From: Streptomyces sp. Je 1-369
GTDB lineage: Bacteria; Actinomycetota; Actinomycetes; Streptomycetales; Streptomycetaceae
Assembly (NCBI RefSeq): GCF_026810505.1
Contig: NZ_CP101750.1
Span: forward strand, 3,191,254 to 3,255,253
Reading direction: 5' to 3'
DNA length: 64,000 bases
Positions 24,001 through 32,788 of the stretch are shown here, piece by piece (position 1 is the first letter of the stretch; every line of letters starts with the position of its first letter). The notes beneath the pieces are model-generated. The model saw only the letters and a program-made list of their open reading frames with translations. It did no database searches and was not told the DNA's origin. Position numbers and translations under genes: made by a program.

Positions 24001-24826
24001 TGTCGCCCTTGACGGCGAGCCAGCCACCGACGGCGAGCATGGCGACCTGGCCGAGCATGGGGACGGCCTGGAGGGCGGGGGTGTAGCGGGAGTTGAGGCG
24101 GACGGTCCGCAGCCGTCCGGCGAAGAGCTTGCGCCCGACCTCGCGGAGCTTCCCTGTCTCCTGCTCCTCCTGTCCGAAGCCCTTCACCACGCGTACGCCG
24201 CTGACGGCGCCGTCGACCACTCCGGCGACGGCGGCGGCCTGCGCCTGCGCGTACCAGGTGGCGGGGTGGAGGCGGGAGCGGGAGCGGCGGGCGATGACCC
24301 AGAGGGCGGGGGCGACGGCGAGGGCGACGAGGGTGAGCGGCAGGGAGAGCCACGCCATGATCACGAGTGAGATCACGAAGAGCAGGATGTTGCCGATGGT
24401 CATCGGCAGCATGAAGAGCAGGCCCTGGATGAGCTGGAGGTCGCTGGTAGCCCGGCCGACGACCTGCCCGGTGGACAGCTCGTCCTGGCGCCGCCCGTCG
24501 AGCTTGGTGATCGTCCCGTACATCTCGGTCCGCAGGTCGTGCTGGACGTCGAGGGCGAGGCGGCCGCCGTAGTAGCGGCGGATGTAGGTGAGGACGTAGA
24601 CGACGAGGGCGGCGCCGATCAGGGCACCCGCCCAGGGGCCCATGGAGCGGCCGCCGCCCTCCCCGTCCTGACCTATGACGTCATCGATGATCACCTTGGT
24701 GATCAGCGGTACGAGCGCCATGACGGCCATACCGCCGAGCGAGGAGCCGAGCGCGAGCACGACGTCCTTCGGGTAGCGCCATGCGTACCCGGTGAGTCGT
24801 TTCGCCCAGCCCCGTTGCTCCGCCAC
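21089..24826 (-). CDS. Fused ABC exporter with two membrane and two ATPase domains
   Basis: 1,245-residue full-length type IV ABC exporter: TMD1-NBD1-TMD2-NBD2 in one chain. NBD1 has Walker A GSSGSGKST (~residue 372), signature LSGGQRQR and Walker B VLDDATSAVD. NBD2 has Walker A GETGAGKST (~1037), signature LSAGQRQL and Walker B LLDEATAALD. NBD1 carries Asp in place of the catalytic Glu, and NBD2 has an altered signature. The site formed by NBD1 Walker motifs and NBD2 signature is therefore degenerate, while the other is canonical, as in asymmetric heterodimeric exporters. Start: GTG at 24826 with GGGAGG upstream. Substrate unknown; drug or lipid export is typical. Confidence 0.93.
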   Translation of the reverse strand: MAEQRGWAKRLTGYAWRYPKDVVLALGSSLGGMAVMALVPLITKVIIDDVIGQDGEGGGRSMGPWAGALIGAALVVYVLTYIRRYYGGRLALDVQHDLRTEMYGTITKLDGRRQDELSTGQVVGRATSDLQLIQGLLFMLPMTIGNILLFVISLVIMAWLSLPLTLVALAVAPALWVIARRSRSRLHPATWYAQAQAAAVAGVVDGAVSGVRVVKGFGQEEQETGKLREVGRKLFAGRLRTVRLNSRYTPALQAVPMLGQVAMLAVGGWLAVKGDITLGTFVAFSTYLAQLVGPVRMLAMVLTVGQQARAGVERVLELIDTEPSMADGRKELPADAPATVEFDDVSFAYEDDRPVLDGLSFEIRPGETLAVVGSSGSGKSTVSLLLPRFYDVTHGAVLIGGHDVRELTLDSLRSAIGLVPEDSFLFSDTVGANIAYGHPDATREEIETAARAAQAHGFISELPEGYDTKVGEQGLTLSGGQRQRIALARAILTDPRLLVLDDATSAVDARVEHEIHEALRGVMAGRTTLLIAHRRSTLGLADRIAVLDGGRLADLGTHEELEERSALYRRLLTDPDELGGVSPGHALPADLPEDTSVREELDAEFDAERGITPALWTGDRDAGSVKDPALAGMPSTPELLAQVDALPPATDTPGIDEARAVTPEESYGLRRLLAGFGVPLLFSLLLVAVDAGMGLLLPVLIRHGIDEGVSDLALGAVWTASGLALAAVVVQWAAQTGETRMTGRTGERVLYSLRLKIFSQLQRLGLDYYERELTGRIMTRMTTDVDALSTFLQTGLVTAFVSVVTFFGIMVALLVIDVELALVVFATLPLLIVGTYFFRKSSVKAYELARERVSVVNADLQESVAGLRIVQAFRRERAGAERFAENSDSYRQARIRGQWLISVYFPFVQLLSSVAVVAVLIVGAGRVEAGTLTTGALVAYLLYIDLFFAPVQQLSQVFDGYQQASVSLGRIQELLQEPTSTKDADEPMEVLSLRGEIAFEDVDFAYAATGEGAPEEALSDVRLRIPAGQTVAFVGETGAGKSTLVKLVARFYDPTGGRVTVDGTDLRSLDLTSYRHRLGVVPQEAYLFAGTVRDAIAYGRPDATDAQVEAAARAVGAHDMIATLDGGYLHEVSERGRNLSAGQRQLIALARAELVDPDILLLDEATAALDLATEAQVNQATDRIAGKRTTLVVAHRLTTAARADRVVVMDHGRVAEDGTHDELLALDGRYARLWRTFVGEPVEAA

Positions 24827-24883
24827 GTGTTGCCTCCCGTCGACCTGACCTGCCGAGAGGCCCAACACGGCGGGGGGCGGATT

Positions 24884-25816
24884 TCATCCCGTCGCAACAA
24901 ATGCTTCCCGGGGCGAATCGGTCGGGACGTACCTGTTCACCGACGAGGCGCGGGGCGCGAGGTCCTTGTGGACCGCCTTGGCCACGCCCTGGATCGTGGC
25001 GACGCCGTAGTTCATCGTGCTGTTGCCGTGGGTGAGCACGGAGATCGTGTAGTCGTGGCCGCCGCCCTTGAACGCGCCGATGCTGTGCACGCGCCATCCG
25101 TGCGTCGACCGCTGGAGCCAGCCGTTCTTGACGTGGATGGAGACTCCGGAGGGCGTGCCCGCGGGGGTGCCCCAGCGCTGCGAGGGGGTGACCTTGCCCA
25201 TCAGCTTGAGGACGTAGGCGCGCGCGTTGTCGCTGAGGACGGAGTTCTTGGCCGTGATCAGCGCGAGGAGCTTCTGCTCGTCGGTCGCGTTGATCCTGGT
25301 CAGGCCCCAGTAGCCGCCGGACCCGGGCACGGTCTTCGTCATCTTCGCGGCCTTGAGGAACGCCTTGATCTTCCCCGTGCCGAGCTGCCGCCAGAGCTTG
25401 CTGGTCGCGTCGTTGTCCGACTTGGTGATCATGGCGTACGCGAGGTCCGACTCGCGCTCGGACAGCTTCCGGTCGGTCTTCTTCGCGTCCCACAGGAGCG
25501 CCGCGAGCACGGTCACCTTGACGACACTCGCGGAGTCGAAGGAGGTGCCCGCGCGCAGGGTGCAGGTGGTCTTGGTGGTGCGGTCGTGGACGCCGACCGC
25601 GACGGTGCCCTTGCGGTTCTTCAGCGCCGCCGTGATGTCCTTCTTGAGCTTGGCGGCGAGGCCCGCCTGTCCGGAGGTGCAGGTGACCTGCGGTGCGGGC
25701 GCGGCGGCGGCGGGCGCGGCGGTCGCGACCGCGCCGAGCGGCACGAGCACCCCGGCGGCGAGTCCCGCCGAGAGCACGCGGGCACGCCTGGATATACCGG
25801 ATGTCCGGTGAGTCAT
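24884..25816 (-). CDS. Secreted serine hydrolase, class A beta-lactamase/PBP-like fold
   Basis: 310-residue secreted protein. The signal region RARVLSAGLAAGVLVPLGAVATAAPAAA precedes a penicillin-recognising fold: catalytic Ser-x-x-Lys as SVVK in FDSASVVKVTVLAALLW, the SDN loop as KSDNDAT, and KNG in IHVKNGWLQRS replacing the usual KTG triad. Two Cys (VTCTS and KTTCTLR) may bond. It could be a beta-lactamase relative or DD-peptidase-like protein; activity on beta-lactams cannot be claimed from sequence. ATG at 25816 has GGGAAG upstream; an in-frame ATG four codons earlier lacks spacing. Confidence 0.85.
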   Translation of the reverse strand: MTHRTSGISRRARVLSAGLAAGVLVPLGAVATAAPAAAAPAPQVTCTSGQAGLAAKLKKDITAALKNRKGTVAVGVHDRTTKTTCTLRAGTSFDSASVVKVTVLAALLWDAKKTDRKLSERESDLAYAMITKSDNDATSKLWRQLGTGKIKAFLKAAKMTKTVPGSGGYWGLTRINATDEQKLLALITAKNSVLSDNARAYVLKLMGKVTPSQRWGTPAGTPSGVSIHVKNGWLQRSTHGWRVHSIGAFKGGGHDYTISVLTHGNSTMNYGVATIQGVAKAVHKDLAPRASSVNRYVPTDSPREAFVATG

Positions 25817-25927
25817 GGAGCTTCCCATCCCCTGTGTGCGAAACGAGCGCGCCCCCGGCGCACTCGCCCCTCATGACTCGCCGGTACCGGTGAATGGTTG
25901 CACGACTTGTACGAAAATCTGCTCGGA

Positions 25928-27616
25928 TCAGTCCAGATGCGTGGGCGCGAACATCCGCAGCAGCGCCGGAAGCACCACCACCGAAGGACCCGGCTCGCCC
26001 AGCGCCTTCGCGAGGTCGTCCCGGAGCGTCTCCGGGGTCGTGAGGACCCCCGGCACCCCGAAGGACTCCGCGAGCGCCACGAAGTCCGGCCGCGCCAGCT
26101 CCGTGGCCGTCGCCTCGCCGAAGGCGTCGGACATGTACTCGCGCAGGATGCCGTAGCCGCCGTCGTCGACGATCAGCCAGGTCACGGGCAGGTTGTACTG
26201 CCTGGCCGTGGCCAGCTCCGCGATCGAGTACATCGCGCCGCCGTCGCCCGAGACGGCGAGCACCGGCTGGGAGGGGTCCGCGACGGCGGCGCCGAGCGCG
26301 GCGGGGAAGCCGTAGCCGAGGCCGCCCGCGCCCTGCGCCGAGTGCATGGTGTTGGGGCGCCGCGCGTCGAACGCCGACCACGCCCAGTACGCGAGGATCG
26401 TCATGTCCCAGAAGGACGGTGACGCGTCCGGCAGAGCCTCGCGGACGGCGGCGAGGATCCGCTGCTCCAGGGTGAGGTCCTGGGCGTCGATGCGCGCGCG
26501 GACCTTCGCCAGGACGGCCGCCACCCGCTCCGGAGCCGACGGGTCCTCCCTCGGCTCCTCGATGGTCTCCAGGAGCGCCGACAGCGCCGTCCGCGCGTCC
26601 GCGTGGATGCCGAGCGCGGGGTGGTTGGACTCCAGCTTCCCGGCGTCCGCCTCGATCTGGATCACCCGGCCGCGGGGAGCGAACGTGTGGTAGTTCGAGG
26701 AGAGCTCGCCGAGGCCGGAGCCGACGACGAGCAGGACGTCCGCGTCCTCAAGGAAGTCCGTGGTGTGGCGGTCCTCCAGCCAGGACTGGAGCGAGAGCGG
26801 GTGCTCCCAGGGGAAGGCGCCCTTGCCGCCGAAGGTGGTGACGACGGGGGCGTTCACGAGCTCGGCGAGCGCGCGCAGCTTGCCGGAGGCGTCCGAGCGC
26901 ACGACGCCGCCGCCCGCGATGATCGCGGGGCGCTCGGCGCGGGACAGCAGGTCGGCGGCGACCGCGGTGAGCTCGGGGCGCGGCACGACCTCCTCGGGCG
27001 TCGCGTCCATCGCGGTGACGACGGGCAGTGTCGTCTCCGCGAGCAGCACGTCCTGCGGGATCTCCACCCAGACCGGGCCGTGCGGCGCGGTGAGCGCGGA
27101 CTCCCAGGCCGCGGCGACGGCGGACGGGATCTGCGAGGCCGTACGGACCGTGTGCACGGACTTCACGACGTCCCTGAACGAGGCCTGCTGGTCGCGCAGC
27201 TCGTGCAGATAGCCGTGGCGGCCGCCGCCGAGCCCGGCCACCGGCACCTGACTGCCGATGGCGAGGACCGGCGATGAGCCCGCGGCCGCCTCCTGGAGCG
27301 CGGCGAGCGAGGTGAGCGCGCCGGGCCCGGTGGAGAGCAGCAGCGGGGCGACCTCGCCGGTGATGCGGCCGTACGCGTCCGCCGCGAAACCCGTGTTGTT
27401 CTCGACGCGGAATCCGACGTACGAGAGCGAGGAGCGCCGCAGCGCGTCGAACATGCCGAGCGCGTGCTGGCCGGGCAGGCCGAAGACGGTGGTCGCGCCG
27501 AGGCCGGCGAGCGTCTCCATGACGAGGTCGCCGCCGTTGCGCCCGGGGGGCGGGTCGAGGGCGGCCTCGGTCTGGCGCGGCGTGGGGCGCAGTACCAGGT
27601 CGTGGTCGTGGGTCAT
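25928..27616 (-). CDS. Thiamine-pyrophosphate enzyme, acetolactate-synthase/2-ketoacid decarboxylase type
   Basis: 562-residue TPP-dependent enzyme with the PYR domain (TVFGLPGQHALGMFDALR, catalytic Glu in FRVENNTGFAADAYGR), a central domain (PAIIAGGGVVRSDASGKL) and the PP domain with the metal-TPP motif AVSGDGGAMYSIAELATA...VDDGGYGILREYM. It is the last gene of a group with a ureohydrolase and an SSS symporter. In Pseudomonas the comparable acetolactate-synthase-like enzyme AruI decarboxylates 2-ketoarginine to 4-guanidinobutanal; this context makes that reaction plausible here, though it is not proven. A plain acetolactate synthase is less likely because no regulatory subunit gene is adjacent. 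Confidence 0.88.
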   Translation of the reverse strand: MTHDHDLVLRPTPRQTEAALDPPPGRNGGDLVMETLAGLGATTVFGLPGQHALGMFDALRRSSLSYVGFRVENNTGFAADAYGRITGEVAPLLLSTGPGALTSLAALQEAAAGSSPVLAIGSQVPVAGLGGGRHGYLHELRDQQASFRDVVKSVHTVRTASQIPSAVAAAWESALTAPHGPVWVEIPQDVLLAETTLPVVTAMDATPEEVVPRPELTAVAADLLSRAERPAIIAGGGVVRSDASGKLRALAELVNAPVVTTFGGKGAFPWEHPLSLQSWLEDRHTTDFLEDADVLLVVGSGLGELSSNYHTFAPRGRVIQIEADAGKLESNHPALGIHADARTALSALLETIEEPREDPSAPERVAAVLAKVRARIDAQDLTLEQRILAAVREALPDASPSFWDMTILAYWAWSAFDARRPNTMHSAQGAGGLGYGFPAALGAAVADPSQPVLAVSGDGGAMYSIAELATARQYNLPVTWLIVDDGGYGILREYMSDAFGEATATELARPDFVALAESFGVPGVLTTPETLRDDLAKALGEPGPSVVVLPALLRMFAPTHLD

Positions 27617-27646
27617 GCGGCGTCTCCTCCGTCTCGTCCGGGCTAC

Positions 27647-27689
27647 GGCCCGGCAGGCGCTCCGACCGCCGGGCCGTGTACGGCCCGGC
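27647..27689 (-). terminator. Alternative hairpins between ureohydrolase and TPP-enzyme genes
   Basis: GGCCCGGC at 27647-27654 and again at 27682-27689 flank one GCCGGGCC at 27668-27675. The central arm can pair with either copy, giving two mutually exclusive 8-bp stems. This lies in the 106-bp gap between the second and third cistrons and could attenuate or terminate transcription. Confidence 0.5.
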
Positions 27690-27722
27690 GGGCTCGGGCG
27701 CCCAACAGCCTTGCGGCCGCGG

Positions 27723-28709
27723 TCACTTCGTGCTCTGCTCCGCGCCGCGGGCGGCGGCGATCTGCCTGCTCATGATCGTCGTCAGTTCGTACGCCGTGTG
27801 GGAGGCGGCGACGGCGGTGATCTCCGCGTGGTCGTAGGCGGGGGCGACCTCGACGACGTCGGCGGAGACGAGGTTGCAGGAGGCGAGGCCGCGCAGGATC
27901 TCCAGGAGCTCGCGGGAGGTCATGCCGCCCGCCTCGGGGGTGCCGGTGCCGGGCGCGTGGGCCGGGTCGAGGCAGTCGATGTCGATGGAGATGTAGAGGG
28001 GACGGTCGCCGATGCGCTGGCGGAGCTGGTCGGCGACCTCGTCGGCGCCGCGGCGGTAGATGTCCGCGGAGGTGACGATGCCGAAGCCCATCTTCTCGTC
28101 GTCGGTGAGGTCCTTCTTGCCGTACAGCGGGCCGCGCGTGCCGACGTGGGAGAGCGCCTCGGTGTCGAGGATGCCCTCCTCGACGGCGCGGCGGAACGGC
28201 GTGCCGTGCGTGTACTCGGCGCCGAAGTACGTGTCCCAGGTGTCCAGGTGCGCGTCGAAGTGGAGCAGCGCGACCGGGCCGTGCTTCTTGGCGACGGAGC
28301 GGAGCAGCGGCAGCGCGATGGTGTGGTCGCCGCCGAGGGTCATCATGCGGGCGCCGGAGCCGAGGAGGTCGTCGGCGGCGGCCTCGATGGTCTCCACGGC
28401 CTCGTTGATGTTGAACGGGTTGGCCGCTATGTCACCAGCGTCCGCGACCTGGGCGAGCGCGAACGGCGAGGCGTCCTGCGCCGGGTTGTAGGGGCGCAGG
28501 AGGCGGGAGGCCTCGCGGATCGCGTTGCCGCCGAAGCGGGCGCCGGGACGGTACGAGACGCCGGAGTCGAACGGCACGCCGACCACCGCGACATCCGTCC
28601 TGCCGCCGACCTCGTCGAGGCGGGGCAGCCGGGCGTACGTCGCCGGGCCCGCGTAGCGCGGGATGCGGGAGGAGTCGACGGGGCCGCGGGGCGTCTCGTT
28701 GCTGCTCAT
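27723..28709 (-). CDS. Ureohydrolase (agmatinase/guanidinobutyrase type)
   Basis: 328-residue manganese enzyme of the arginase/agmatinase family that releases urea from a guanidino compound. All metal ligands are visible: [13 protein letters not shown] (His), [16 protein letters not shown] (Asp-His-Asp) and [24 protein letters not shown] (Asp pair with the GTGTPE loop). Family members act on agmatine, guanidinobutyrate, guanidinopropionate or guanidine. The neighbouring TPP enzyme favours 4-guanidinobutyrate, but that is inference. It is the middle gene of the SSS-ureohydrolase-TPP group divergent from a PucR regulator. Confidence 0.9.
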   Translation of the reverse strand: MSSNETPRGPVDSSRIPRYAGPATYARLPRLDEVGGRTDVAVVGVPFDSGVSYRPGARFGGNAIREASRLLRPYNPAQDASPFALAQVADAGDIAANPFNINEAVETIEAAADDLLGSGARMMTLGGDHTIALPLLRSVAKKHGPVALLHFDAHLDTWDTYFGAEYTHGTPFRRAVEEGILDTEALSHVGTRGPLYGKKDLTDDEKMGFGIVTSADIYRRGADEVADQLRQRIGDRPLYISIDIDCLDPAHAPGTGTPEAGGMTSRELLEILRGLASCNLVSADVVEVAPAYDHAEITAVAASHTAYELTTIMSRQIAAARGAEQSTK

Positions 28710-28760
28710 GGAATGCCTTCCTTTTTACGCTTCGACGCGCTTTGTGGGCGCTTTCTGACT

Positions 28761-30240
28761 TTACTGAGGTGTGGGGGCCGGTTCCGCCACGGGCTGTGCC
28801 GCGACGGGTTCGGCGCCGCGCCCGGCGAGGCGTTCGCGCCAGGCGGCGAGGACCGCGGCGTCGGTGGGCTTCGTGGCGAAAGAGACCACTACGTAGACGG
28901 CGAGTGAGGTCAACAGGCCGTAGTAGACGGGCTCGTTGGCGAGGATCCCGTACCACCACATGAGCCCGATCACGGACAGGCCACCGGCGGCGACCGCCGC
29001 GAGCGCGCCCGCCGCCGTCCCGCGCCGCCACAGCAGCCCGCCGAGGATCGGCACAAGGAGCCCGCCGACGAGCAGGTTGTACGCGACGGTCAGGGCCTCG
29101 ACGACGTCGTTGAGCGCGATGGCGATGACGACGACGGCGACGCCCATGACGAGGATGAAGGCGCGGTTGCCCTTGACCTCGTCGTGCTCCTCCCCGGCCG
29201 GCTTCCCCATCGCGCCCCGCAGCCGCGACCAGATGTCGTTGTTGGCGACGGTGGCGCAGGCGATGAGGGCGCCGGAGGACGTCGACATCACGGCGGCGAG
29301 CGCCGCGGCGAGGACGAGGCCGCGTACACCCATGGGCAGCTCGTCCTTGACGATGGTCGCGAAGGCCGCGTCGGCGCTCGGCAGCTTCGGGTACATGACC
29401 TTGGCCGCGGTGCCGATGACGGCGCCCGCGATCGCGTAGACGAGGCAGTACGTGCCGGCGACGGTGCCTCCGTAGCGGGCGACCTTGTCGCTGCGGGCGG
29501 TGAAGACGCGCTGCCAGATGTCCTGCCCGATGAGCATGCCGAACGTATAGATCAACACGTACGTGAAGATCGTCTCGCCGCCGACGCCCAGCGGGTCGAA
29601 GTACATCGGTGGGCAGCTTGGCCTTCATCTCACCGAACCCGCCGGCCTTGACGACGGCGATGGGCAGCAGAAGCAGCAGCACACCGATCGTCTTCACCAC
29701 GAACTGCACCATGTCGGTGAGCGTGATGGACCACATGCCGCCGAGCGTCGAGTAGGCGACGACGATCGAGCCGCCGATGACGATCGCCACGGTGCGGTTG
29801 AGGTCGAAGAGGACGTCGAAGATCGTGGCGTACGCGATGGTCGAGGTGACCGCGAGCATCAGCGTGTACGCCCACATGACCACTCCGGAGACGACGCCCG
29901 CGCGCCCGCCGTAGCGCAGGTCGAGCATCTCGGAGACGGTGTAGACCTTCAGGCGCGCGATGCGGGCCGAGAAGAACACGCTCAGCGCGAGCAGCCCCAG
30001 GCCGATGGTGAAGACCATCCAGGCACCGGAGAGCCCGTACTGGTAGCCGAGGCCGACGCCGCCGATGGTGGAGGCGCCGCCGAGGACGATCGCGGCCATG
30101 GTCCCGGAGTACATCCAGGGCCCGAGGCGGCGACCGGCGACCAGGAACTCACTCTTGGACTTGGCGCGGCGCATGCCCCACCAGCCCATGGCCAGCATCC
30201 CGGCGAGATAGACGACGATCACTGTGTAGTCGACGGCCAT
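28761..30240 (-). pseudogene. Sodium:solute symporter (SSS family), frameshifted
   Basis: An SSS-family transporter of about 490 residues split by one frameshift near 29607-29612. The first part, MAVDYTVIVVYLAGMLAMGWWGMRRAKSKSEFLVAGRRLGPW through FGEMKAKLPTD, ends there. The second part resumes as YFDPLGVGGETIFTYVLIYTFGMLIGQDIWQRVFTARS and contains VMSTSSGALIACATVANNDIW, a core SSS segment. The 1,480-bp length is one over a multiple of three, so one base was gained or two lost. It would import the substrate of the adjacent ureohydrolase (guanidino compound or polyamine-like). Real decay versus sequencing error cannot be told apart here. Confidence 0.85.
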
Positions 30241-30416
30241 GGGGGGCCTCCTTCGCGCACCTCGGTGGCGTGTCGTGCAGATGGGGTGAGGACCGGCCGC
30301 GGGGACATCCGCCCGTACCCGCGGCCTCCGGTCGGCACGACCTTAGGTGGCCGGAAAGCAACGCTGAAGTGTACGTTTCCTCTACTCTCCGCGTTCTGCA
30401 CGGATGGATTGTCCAT

Positions 30417-31919
30417 ATGCCCGATCCCGCGCCCCCTCCCGCTTCTCCCACGGCTCCGCCACCCACCCCACCCACCCCGCCGGTACCGCTCGCCGCGCTG
30501 CTCGCCCGGGAGGACCTGGGCCTGCGGCAGGTCGCCGGGCCCGACGCGCGGGCGGCGGGCACGGCCGTGCAGTGGGTGCACACCTCGGAGATGGCGGACC
30601 CGTATCCGTACCTCCTGGGCGGCGAGCTGCTCCTCACGGCGGGCGTGCACATCACGGACCCGGCGGATCCGGCGGACGCGGGAGGCTCCCTCGACGCCTA
30701 TGTGGCGCGCATCGTCGCGGCGGGCGGCGCGGCCCTCGGCTTCGGCGTGGCGCCCGTGCACGACACGGTGCCGGACGCCCTGGTGGCGGCCTGCGACCAC
30801 TACGGCCTGCCACTCGTCGAAGTCCCCCGGCGGACCACGTTCAGCGGCGTCGCCCGCGCGGTGTGGCGGCTGATGGCCGAGGCGCGCCACGCGGAGCTGC
30901 GCCGGGTCACGGAGGCGCAGCAGGGCCTCGCCACGGCGGCGGCAAGGACGGACCCGGTTCCGGCGGTCCTGCGCCAACTGGCGTCGCGGCTGAGCGGGAC
31001 GGCGGTCCTGTACGGCCCTGACGGCACGGAGCTCCAGTCGGCGGGCCTCATGCGGGAGGCGGCGCGGGACGCACTCCGCGACCTGACGGGCGTAGTACGC
31101 CGCGCGGCCCCCGCCGCCCCGGCCTCCGCGGCCGACACGGCGGGCGCCACGCATCTGGCCGCGTACGCGCTGGGCGGCGGCCGGGGCTTCGCGCTCGGGG
31201 TCGCCACGGACCGCCGCGAGCCGGGCGACCACACGATCGCGGGCGCGGCGGTGGTCCTGCTGTCGCTTCTGACGGGCGAACACCAGAGCACGTCGGAGGC
31301 GGCGCGGTCGACGGCGCTGGTCCGCCTGCTCCTGGGCGCACCGGCACACGAGGTGGGCACGCTCCTGGGGAGCGACCTGTGGACCGTGGTGCACGCGCGC
31401 GGAGAACAGACCACTCCCCTGTCGGCGTCCGCGCTCGCCGCGGCGCTTGGCACGGCGCTGGTCGACCCGGGCGAGCACGCCGTACGCCTCCTCGTCCCCG
31501 CGGACCGCGAACTCACGCCCCTGGAGGGCTGGACGCTGGGCGCCTCCGCACCGGCCCCGGCGGCGGGCCTGGCGGCAGCCGACGCACAGGCGGCCCGCGC
31601 GTTGCGCCGCGCGGAGGCCACGCGGGTCCCCCTGATCCGCCAGCACGCCAACGGAGTCGCCGACCTGATCGCCCCCGAGGAGGCCGACGCCCACGCGCGC
31701 GTGCTGCTGTCCCCCCTGTCGGACAACGAGCCCCTGCTGTCCACCCTCCGCACCTGGCTCTCCCTCCACGGCAGCTGGGACCGGACGGCGGTGGCCCTGG
31801 GAATCCACCGCAACACGGTCCGCCAACGCATCACCCGCTGCACGACTCTGCTGGGCACAGACCTGAACGACCCGGACGTCCGCATGGAACTCTGGTTCGC
31901 CCTGAGCAGAGCCCACTGA
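30417..31919 (+). CDS. PucR-family transcriptional activator
   Basis: 500-residue PucR-type regulator. After a Pro/Thr-rich start comes the PucR N-terminal domain (LAALLAREDLGLRQVAGPDARAAGTAVQWVHTSEMADPYPYLLGGELLLTAG), then a middle region, and the C-terminal HTH_30 domain (LLSTLRTWLSLHGSWDRTAVALGIHRNTVRQRITRCTTLLGTDLNDPDVRMELWFAL). Members sense nitrogen-rich compounds such as purines, GABA or amino acids and activate catabolic genes. It is divergent from the SSS-ureohydrolase-TPP genes, its probable targets. ATG at 30417 is used; upstream in-frame codons cross the promoter region. Confidence 0.9.
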   Translation: MPDPAPPPASPTAPPPTPPTPPVPLAALLAREDLGLRQVAGPDARAAGTAVQWVHTSEMADPYPYLLGGELLLTAGVHITDPADPADAGGSLDAYVARIVAAGGAALGFGVAPVHDTVPDALVAACDHYGLPLVEVPRRTTFSGVARAVWRLMAEARHAELRRVTEAQQGLATAAARTDPVPAVLRQLASRLSGTAVLYGPDGTELQSAGLMREAARDALRDLTGVVRRAAPAAPASAADTAGATHLAAYALGGGRGFALGVATDRREPGDHTIAGAAVVLLSLLTGEHQSTSEAARSTALVRLLLGAPAHEVGTLLGSDLWTVVHARGEQTTPLSASALAAALGTALVDPGEHAVRLLVPADRELTPLEGWTLGASAPAPAAGLAAADAQAARALRRAEATRVPLIRQHANGVADLIAPEEADAHARVLLSPLSDNEPLLSTLRTWLSLHGSWDRTAVALGIHRNTVRQRITRCTTLLGTDLNDPDVRMELWFALSRAH

Positions 31920-31999
31920 GGGAATCCCGTAAGGGGGGGCGGCGCAGGCTGAACAAACCCGCCCCCAGCGCAAAGCACTCGTCCCGCAGAATAGGAGGC

Positions 32000-32788
32000 A
32001 TGCCAATACCCAGCCGCGCCGCGCTAGTCGATCACCTCGTCCGCACCCGCATCGCGGGCGACGTAGCCACGCCCCGCGACAACAACCTCAGCCACTACAG
32101 GAAGCTCGCGAACGGCGACCGCCACTACTGGCTGGGGCTTGAGCTCGGCGACCGCTGGACGGACGAGCAGGACGTCCTCGCGGTGATGGCCGAGCGTTGC
32201 GGCGTCATCGACGACCCGGAGCACCGGTACGGCCAGGACACGATCGACCCGGAGCTGACGGTCGACGCCCTGGAGCGGATGGCCGCCCGTCTGCGGAAGG
32301 CGGCCGCCGGCAAGGAGAGGGTGCTTTTCGCCACGGGTCACCCCGGAGGACTGCTCGACGTGCACCGCGCGACGGCCGCCGCGCTGCGCGCCGCGGGCTG
32401 CGAGATCGTCGTGATCCCCGAGGGCCTGACGGCCGACGAGGGCATGGTCTTCCAGTTCGCGGACGTCGCGATGCTGGAGCGCGGCGCGACGCTGTGGCAC
32501 ACGCACTCGCCGGAGCCGATGAACGCGATCCTGGACGGCCTGGAGCGCGAGGGACGCCCGCACCCGGACCTGGTCGTCGCCGACCACGGCTGGGCGGGCC
32601 GCGCGGGCCAGCGCGGCGTGGACTCCGTCGGCTACGCGGACTGCAACGACCCCGCGCTGTTCATCGGCGAGGCCGAGGGCACCGTGCAGGTGACCGTGCC
32701 GCTCGACGACCATGTGACGAGCCCGCGCCACTACGACCCGATGACGGCCTACCTGCTCGCCGCGGCGGGGCTGACGCCCGGCTCCTGA
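32000..32788 (+). CDS. Conserved protein, annotated as putative phosphatase in Streptomyces
   Basis: 262-residue soluble protein. I recognise it only as a conserved actinomycete protein usually labelled phosphatase. Visible blocks are RDNNLSHYRKLANGDRHYWLGLELG, RVLFATGHPGGLLDVHRATAAALRAAGCEIVVIPEG, TLWHTHSPEPMNAILDGLE and DLVVADHGWAGRAGQRGVDSVGYADCNDPALFIGEAEG. The alternation of strands ending in GHP, HTH and DHGWA suggests a Rossmann-like fold with a metal or phosphate site. CAGAAT ending 7 nt before the ATG suggests a leaderless transcript. It overlaps the convergent CDF gene by 40 bp. The biochemical role is not established. Confidence 0.7.
   Translation: MPIPSRAALVDHLVRTRIAGDVATPRDNNLSHYRKLANGDRHYWLGLELGDRWTDEQDVLAVMAERCGVIDDPEHRYGQDTIDPELTVDALERMAARLRKAAAGKERVLFATGHPGGLLDVHRATAAALRAAGCEIVVIPEGLTADEGMVFQFADVAMLERGATLWHTHSPEPMNAILDGLEREGRPHPDLVVADHGWAGRAGQRGVDSVGYADCNDPALFIGEAEGTVQVTVPLDDHVTSPRHYDPMTAYLLAAAGLTPGS

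Noticed and set aside
18986..24370. 1,794-residue open frame on the plus strand
   Set aside because: It lies antisense to the S28 peptidase, secreted protein and ABC exporter genes, which have clear domains. The long frame is a by-product of third-position GC bias and its translation is low-complexity Arg/Val/Gly/Asp.
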